This document shows, one piece after another, positions 38,320-42,854 of a stretch of DNA of 42,854 bases (the stretch's first letter is position 1; the number at the start of each line of letters is the position of its first letter). A model generated the notes under the pieces. It was not told where the DNA came from. It ran no database searches and saw only the letters and a program-made list of their open reading frames with translations. The DNA lies in assembly GCA_017994425.1 (NCBI GenBank), contig JAGOKS010000003.1:1-42854 (forward strand), in the 5' to 3' direction. Source of the stretch: Bacteroidales bacterium (lineage in GTDB: Bacteria > Bacteroidota > Bacteroidia > Bacteroidales > WCHB1-69). A program made the translations under genes and the position numbers.

Positions 38320-38328
38320 ACCGGATCC

Positions 38329-38350
38329 AAATAGGGTACGCACCCTATTT
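38329..38350. repeat. Interrupted palindrome, copy 1 of an inverted pair
   Basis: AAATAGGGT-ACGC-ACCCTATTT is a 9-bp stem with a 4-base centre. It is the reverse complement, with one mismatch in 22, of the element at 38399-38420. Confidence 0.75.
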
Positions 38351-38398
38351 ATTTTGAAGGCATTATGTTATATATCAATGTGTTAAAAATCTGCTTTT

Positions 38399-38420
38399 AA
38401 AAAGGGTGCGTACCCTATTT
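38399..38420. repeat. Interrupted palindrome, copy 2 of the inverted pair
   Basis: AAAAAGGGT-GCGT-ACCCTATTT, inverted relative to copy 1, with 48 bases of AT-rich DNA between them. One outer base pair is lost. It could be ends of a tiny mobile element or paired protein-binding sites. Confidence 0.7.
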
Positions 38421-38750
38421 AAAAAATGCATGTGTTTAGGTATGGTGAATTTGAATCTGTTATTTTGTAGTAATTTGTGAGCGGAAATTCTCTGCGTTCT
38501 CTGTGGTAAAAAAGTCGCGAGTGCCGAGTCCCGATTGCCGGGAGGTTTTTGTTAATGCCAAAAAAAGGTTGCATACAAAACTGTAACTTACTATCGCTAT
38601 CGGATTACAATAGCCATCGAAACCCACATCTGTATGTTTTTACAATTCTTTGGGTATTTGTCACATTTTTCTATCACTTTTTTTTGCTGTAAATTAGCAC
38701 AAAAAATAATAGCACCTCAAAAAAAGATTTAACCCTTTTTTTTATATTAA

Positions 38751-38781
38751 TTGACTTTTATTAATTTTTTTTATATTTTTG
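38751..38781 (+). promoter_or_regulatory. Putative G3 promoter (TTG ... TATTTTTG)
   Basis: TATTTTTG followed by C at 38774-38781 matches TAnnTTTG. TTG at 38751-38753 lies 20 bases upstream, the expected -33 spacing. The leader from the -7 box to the ATG is 102 bases. Confidence 0.6.
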
Positions 38782-38883
38782 CCATTAGTATTTTTAATCT
38801 AGATAAAAAGCATAAAGGGGTTCTGCTGCTTGTTTAGATTGAACTAAAATAAAATGAATCCCTTTTTTAATAAAATGAAATAT

Positions 38884-41800
38884 ATGAAAAAATTAATTAT
38901 TTTTTGTTTAGTGGTTTGTAACTTTCTCGTTGGGAAAGCACAACTTAATCCACCGGTAGTACAGTTTACGTCTACTTTAGGAGATACGGTATACAATACA
39001 GGTCCTTTTGTAATAACAGCAAAAGTAGCTTCTCGTACCTATGCACCGATTATTACTCCAAAATTAATGTATGCTGCTACGTATAATAGTATAACGACTT
39101 ACGATTCAATTGTAATGACTCCAACAGCAGGTGATTCGATGTGGACAGCTACAATTCCACAACACATTTATGGCACTTCCATTGTTTATTCTATAAATGC
39201 ATTTGATTCGATAGGGAATAACAATTATGCTCAGAAAGGACTTTATATCCAACGCATAAGCGGAGGAGGTGGGGCACGAGTAGTAACTATACAAAATGGT
39301 TCAGGTAGTCAAGTTGTGATACCTATTAATAGCGCTCATAATTATTCTTATACGCAACAGATATATACTGCATCTGAATTAAATGGTCCCGGTATGATAA
39401 ATGCTATTGCATTTGATGTTAGTGTTTCTAATATAGCCCAACAGAGTATTGACGTATATATAGCACATACAACGCAGAGTACCATAGCGGCAGCAGCCAA
39501 TGTAATTCCGGGAGCAAATTTAACTTTAGTATATTCCGGATATTATACCTTTAACACTACAGGTTGGAATACTATTGTTCTTCAAACACCTTTTCTATAT
39601 AATGGAACTGATAATATTGTTGTTGCAGTAGATAAAAATACAGGTTCATCTTCTTCAGGATTGGCATTTTATAATGAAACCACTACCAATCCTATGGCAA
39701 TACGATATTACGGTTCCTCAGATATAAGCCCGATTACCTTAGGCGGTACAGCTGCTGTAACAAATAATTATCGTCCGAATATTCGTTTTTCTTTGTTAGG
39801 GACGTCAAATGATAGTAATTCTGTGAAATTGCTTTCCATTGATAATCCTACAAAAGGTACCAACGGAGGATTACAGCCTGTGAGAGTTACTATCAAAAAT
39901 GTAGGTATCAAATACTTGGATTCCTGTTATCTAGATTGGACATTAAATGGTGTTTTACAATCACGAACGATTTGGAGAGGATATTTGCCGGAAGATTTTA
40001 ACGATACAATTACAATTGGCTATTATACGCAACCTTATGATATGTTTGACACCATTGTTGTTTGGGTCAGTATGCCAAATGGTGTTATAGATTCTACAAA
40101 CCATGATGATACATTAAGAGTCTATCCATATGGATGTTACGGAAGTATTAGTGGAGATTATATTGTGGGAACAGGACCCGGAGCTGATGTGCCGGATTTT
40201 GCTACTGCTTTTTTTATAGGTTCTTTGTGTGGTATTAATGGAGATGTTACTTTAAAATACCAAAGTGGTGTTTACGTTGAAAATTGGGATTTTACGGATA
40301 TTGCCGATATCATGGGTCCCTATACCTTAACTATTACTTCTTTAAGTGGCAATAAAAATGATGTTGTCCTCAGTCCTACCTCAGGAGTAGGTGTCATTCT
40401 AAACAATACAAACAATTTAATAATTAAAAATATTAGTATCAATGCTACTCAAAGCAATACTTATGCGATACAATTTCTCGGAGATGTGTATAATATTGCT
40501 TTCCTTCATAACAATTTTTATTGTGATACAGTTGGCACAGCAAGTACTACCGCACCTATATATAAAGCAAGTTCCACCGGCATTGCCGATAGTGTTACCT
40601 TTATTGGAAATGTGATTAGAGGAGGTTATTACGGAATATATTTCTATGGGGGTACAGCTTCAAATGCCTATGGAACTCGTATCGTTATTGATAGTAATAT
40701 GATTATAAATCAGTATTATTACGCAACTTATTTTTATTATTGTGATTTTAATAGTATATCCCATAATATAATATTATCGAGAACTACAGCAACCTCTACC
40801 TATAGGTATGGACTTCGCATGTATTATTGTAATTATATTGCCAATGGAAATAAAATACATCAACGTTCCTCAGCAATTACGTATCCGTATTTAGCCTATT
40901 TATATTATTCAGGGTATTATAATACCTTAACTCCTTCATTGATTTGTAATAATGAGTTAATTGGAATGACCACCAGTACATATTACGGTATGTATGTAGG
41001 GACGTATAATGTGTTGAATATAGTGAATAATAGTATTTATATGTCAGGAACCGGCGCTTCAAGAAATATTTATATTGTAAATTCGACGTACTCTAGTATT
41101 GATTTGAAAAATAATATAATTGTAAATGCATCTAGTGGTTATCCGATTTATGTATCCGGAACAACGACTCCACTGACATCAAATTATAATTGTTTTTATG
41201 GAAATACAAATATAGGATACATTACTTCATCGCATACTACATTAGCTTCTTGGCAAACAGCTACAAGCCAAGATGTCAACTCAATAACGGTTAATCCGAC
41301 ATTTATAAATGTAAATAATAATCTGAAACTTACAAACTTTTCAGGCTTTAATTGTTATCGTTATCTGAATGTAAATTTTGATATTGAAGGTGTGATGCGT
41401 ATTCCTTTAACAAGCATGGGATGTTATACGCAACCTTTACCTACGGAAAATGCATCCTTGACAGAAATTCTTAATTTGTCTGAATCTACCATAGTAGGCG
41501 ATTCCGATGTATTGGAAGTTGTTTTTTTAAATAGTGGAACAAATCCAATAAGTTCAGCAACCTTGAATTGGAGTATTAATAATGTAAATCAACCTAGTAT
41601 TTATTGGACGGGTAATTTATTATCTACAGATAAGGATACCTTAGTGTTGGGTCCTATACATTATCAATCAGGATACAATGAAGTTGTAGTTTGGATTAGT
41701 AGTTTAGGTGCTCTCAATGATACTACACATCAAGACGATACAATACGGGCAATTAATTATACTTGTGATTCTCTTTTGAATGGAAATTATATTGTGGGGG

Positions 41801-42854
41801 TCAATGGTGATTTCCCCGATATACAAAGTGCACTTGATATATTAAATAAATGTGGAATTTCAGGGAATGTTAATTTGCTATTACGCTCGGGAAGTTATGA
41901 CGCATTTATTTTACAAGGAAGTATAAATGGGGCAAGTTTAACTAATATTGTTACTATTACCTCTTTGGCTCAACATGCCGATAGTGTAATTTTTAGTGGT
42001 AATGTGCCACTTACTATTTCAGGAGCTTATCATTTTAAATTTAGTTATGTTACCTTCGATGCCAGAATAGCGGGAGGATACGCTGTTTATTTTTCCGGAA
42101 TGGCAGAGGATGTTGAAATTAGTCATTGTAGGATTTTAGCCGATCCGATCGGAACTTCTTCCTCTGCAGCGGGAATATACAAAGCATCTGCAACCGGTAC
42201 CGTAGATAATATACGCATTATTGCTAATGTAATTGATGGAGGATATTATGGGATTTATTTCTATGGGGGTACAGGGACTTCAGATTACGGAACAAATGTC
42301 ATCGTTGATAGTAATCTAATTACAAACCAATATTATTACGCAAATTATTTTTATTATACAGATTTTAGCAGTGTTTCACATAATACTATATTGTCTAGAA
42401 CAGCAAACACATCTACCTATTGGTATGGAATAAGATTTTATTATTGTAACTTTGTCGCCGATGGAAATAAAATTCAACAAAGATCAACAGCTATTACCTA
42501 TCCTTATTTGGCATATATTTATTATACGGGTTATTATAATACATTGTTGCCATCCGAATTTATTAATAATGAATTAATCGGAACGACAACTTCTACCTAT
42601 TATGGTATTTATGCAGGCACATCTAATGTTTTAAATATGTATCATAACTCAATCTATATGTCCGGAACCGGCGGTTCGAGAAATATTTACATAGCGAGTT
42701 CTACTACTTCATCGTATGATATAAAAAATAATATTGTGGTGAATGACAATGCATCCGGTTATCCGATTTATTTTGCCGGAACTACAACTCCTTTTACATC
42801 CAATTACAATTGTTTTTATGGAGTGGGTTATGTAGGTTATTATTCTTCCGCCCA
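38884..42854 (+). CDS. G3: giant modular beta-helix surface protein (3'-truncated by window)
   Basis: The frame runs without a stop from 38884 to the right edge (1323 complete codons). The signal peptide MKKLIIFCLVVCNFLVGKAQ ends GKA before Gln. In-frame ATGs at 38854 and 38875 exist, but the sequence around 38854 aligns with the untranslated leader of G2, so 38884 is preferred. After the signal come an Ig-like domain (TVYNTGPFVITAK...IPQHIYGTS) matching the second domain of G2, then a jelly-roll-like domain (about 39280-39800, INSAHNYSYTQQIYTASEL) absent from G2, then two Ig + beta-helix modules. A T9SS sorting domain is expected beyond the window (inference). It is in tandem with G2 but has its own promoter after a G2 terminator. 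Confidence 0.92.
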   Translation, partial: MKKLIIFCLVVCNFLVGKAQLNPPVVQFTSTLGDTVYNTGPFVITAKVASRTYAPIITPKLMYAATYNSITTYDSIVMTPTAGDSMWTATIPQHIYGTSIVYSINAFDSIGNNNYAQKGLYIQRISGGGGARVVTIQNGSGSQVVIPINSAHNYSYTQQIYTASELNGPGMINAIAFDVSVSNIAQQSIDVYIAHTTQSTIAAAANVIPGANLTLVYSGYYTFNTTGWNTIVLQTPFLYNGTDNIVVAVDKNTGSSSSGLAFYNETTTNPMAIRYYGSSDISPITLGGTAAVTNNYRPNIRFSLLGTSNDSNSVKLLSIDNPTKGTNGGLQPVRVTIKNVGIKYLDSCYLDWTLNGVLQSRTIWRGYLPEDFNDTITIGYYTQPYDMFDTIVVWVSMPNGVIDSTNHDDTLRVYPYGCYGSISGDYIVGTGPGADVPDFATAFFIGSLCGINGDVTLKYQSGVYVENWDFTDIADIMGPYTLTITSLSGNKNDVVLSPTSGVGVILNNTNNLIIKNISINATQSNTYAIQFLGDVYNIAFLHNNFYCDTVGTASTTAPIYKASSTGIADSVTFIGNVIRGGYYGIYFYGGTASNAYGTRIVIDSNMIINQYYYATYFYYCDFNSISHNIILSRTTATSTYRYGLRMYYCNYIANGNKIHQRSSAITYPYLAYLYYSGYYNTLTPSLICNNELIGMTTSTYYGMYVGTYNVLNIVNNSIYMSGTGASRNIYIVNSTYSSIDLKNNIIVNASSGYPIYVSGTTTPLTSNYNCFYGNTNIGYITSSHTTLASWQTATSQDVNSITVNPTFINVNNNLKLTNFSGFNCYRYLNVNFDIEGVMRIPLTSMGCYTQPLPTENASLTEILNLSESTIVGDSDVLEVVFLNSGTNPISSATLNWSINNVNQPSIYWTGNLLSTDKDTLVLGPIHYQSGYNEVVVWISSLGALNDTTHQDDTIRAINYTCDSLLNGNYIVGVNGDFPDIQSALDILNKCGISGNVNLLLRSGSYDAFILQGSINGASLTNIVTITSLAQHADSVIFSGNVPLTISGAYHFKFSYVTFDARIAGGYAVYFSGMAEDVEISHCRILADPIGTSSSAAGIYKASATGTVDNIRIIANVIDGGYYGIYFYGGTGTSDYGTNVIVDSNLITNQYYYANYFYYTDFSSVSHNTILSRTANTSTYWYGIRFYYCNFVADGNKIQQRSTAITYPYLAYIYYTGYYNTLLPSEFINNELIGTTTSTYYGIYAGTSNVLNMYHNSIYMSGTGGSRNIYIASSTTSSYDIKNNIVVNDNASGYPIYFAGTTTPFTSNYNCFYGVGYVGYYSSA
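39811..42854 (+). repeat. Ig + beta-helix modules of G3 (one complete, one partial)
   Basis: Module 1 spans 39811-41427 and module 2 runs from 41428 off the right edge. Both are subtype A. Module 1 is closest to G2 module 1 (GDYIVGTGPGADVP; ENWDFTDIADIMG). Module 2 is closest to G2 module 6 (AQHADSV; FDAR.AGGYAV; GGYYGIYFYGGTGTS). Both entrance cysteines and all eight Asn stations are present. Confidence 0.87.

Larger units (their letters stand above)
37986..38883. other. Intergenic region between giant genes G2 and G3
   Basis: About 0.9 kb with no convincing gene. In order: the G2 terminator; a plain AT-rich stretch; a GC-rich block with four GCAAGCCTGC copies (38226-38300) ending in a hairpin; a pair of inverted palindromes (38329-38350 and 38399-38420); a TTCTCTG direct repeat (38488-38506) followed by a small GC hairpin; then the G3 promoter and leader. 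The GC-rich pieces contrast with the AT-rich surroundings and look like remnants of small dispersed elements. Confidence 0.7.

Noticed and set aside
38157..38357. 66-codon open frame over the GC-rich intergenic block
   Set aside because: It is made largely of the short tandem repeats and one palindrome, has no promoter, and the repeat units differ in length (21 versus 22), so they are not kept in frame.
38854..38883. Upstream ATGs as the start of G3
   Set aside because: This stretch aligns with the untranslated leader of G2, and MKKLIIF at 38884 gives a standard signal peptide.

Overview
The window looks like chromosomal DNA of a low-GC Bacteroidota, probably a Bacteroidia/Bacteroidales-type organism. 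The evidence is: giant secreted proteins ending in type IX secretion (T9SS) C-terminal sorting domains; promoters with the Bacteroidota -7 signature TAnnTTTG (often TAnnTTTGC) and no Shine-Dalgarno sequences; a long type 2 IleRS; and a family of secreted proteins seen in Bacteroidota that is usually auto-labelled 'asparagine synthetase B'. Genus cannot be read from the sequence.

Layout. (1) 1-10829 (+): C-terminal part of a giant modular surface protein (G1), open at the left edge, with 5 complete modules and a T9SS domain, then a strong terminator. (2) 10974-24658: a housekeeping block. On the minus strand are ileS, gdhA, the prfA-coaD-tlpA-like operon, a membrane-anchored LytTR regulator and a secreted protein of unknown function. 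On the plus strand are a small membrane-peptide locus between ileS and gdhA, and the fatty-acid genes fabH-fabF-fabZ, divergent from the LytTR gene. (3) 25020-37985 (+): a complete giant paralogue (G2, 4321 codons, 6 modules). (4) 37986-38883: a 0.9-kb non-coding region with GC-rich short tandem repeats and a pair of inverted palindromes. (5) 38884-42854 (+): the N-terminal part of a third giant paralogue (G3), running off the right edge.

The main unusual content is the G1/G2/G3 family. Each protein is a string of ~540-585-residue modules. A module is an Ig/CARDB-like domain followed by a Tyr/Asn/Ser/Thr-rich parallel beta-helix. All 13 visible modules carry the same two cysteines at the helix entrance and the same ordered series of eight Asn-marked rungs. 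Module subtypes are shuffled within and between genes; G2 reads roughly A-B-C-D-B'-A'. This suggests ongoing duplication and recombination of very large exported fibres, adhesins or cell-surface proteins.

Two smaller points also stand out. IleRS has a swapped active-site signature, GIHH in place of HxGH. The LytTR/fabH divergent intergenic region contains three TTTTATCCC-like direct repeats at an exact 20-bp period, immediately upstream of a weak fabH promoter; they look like operator sites for the neighbouring regulator.
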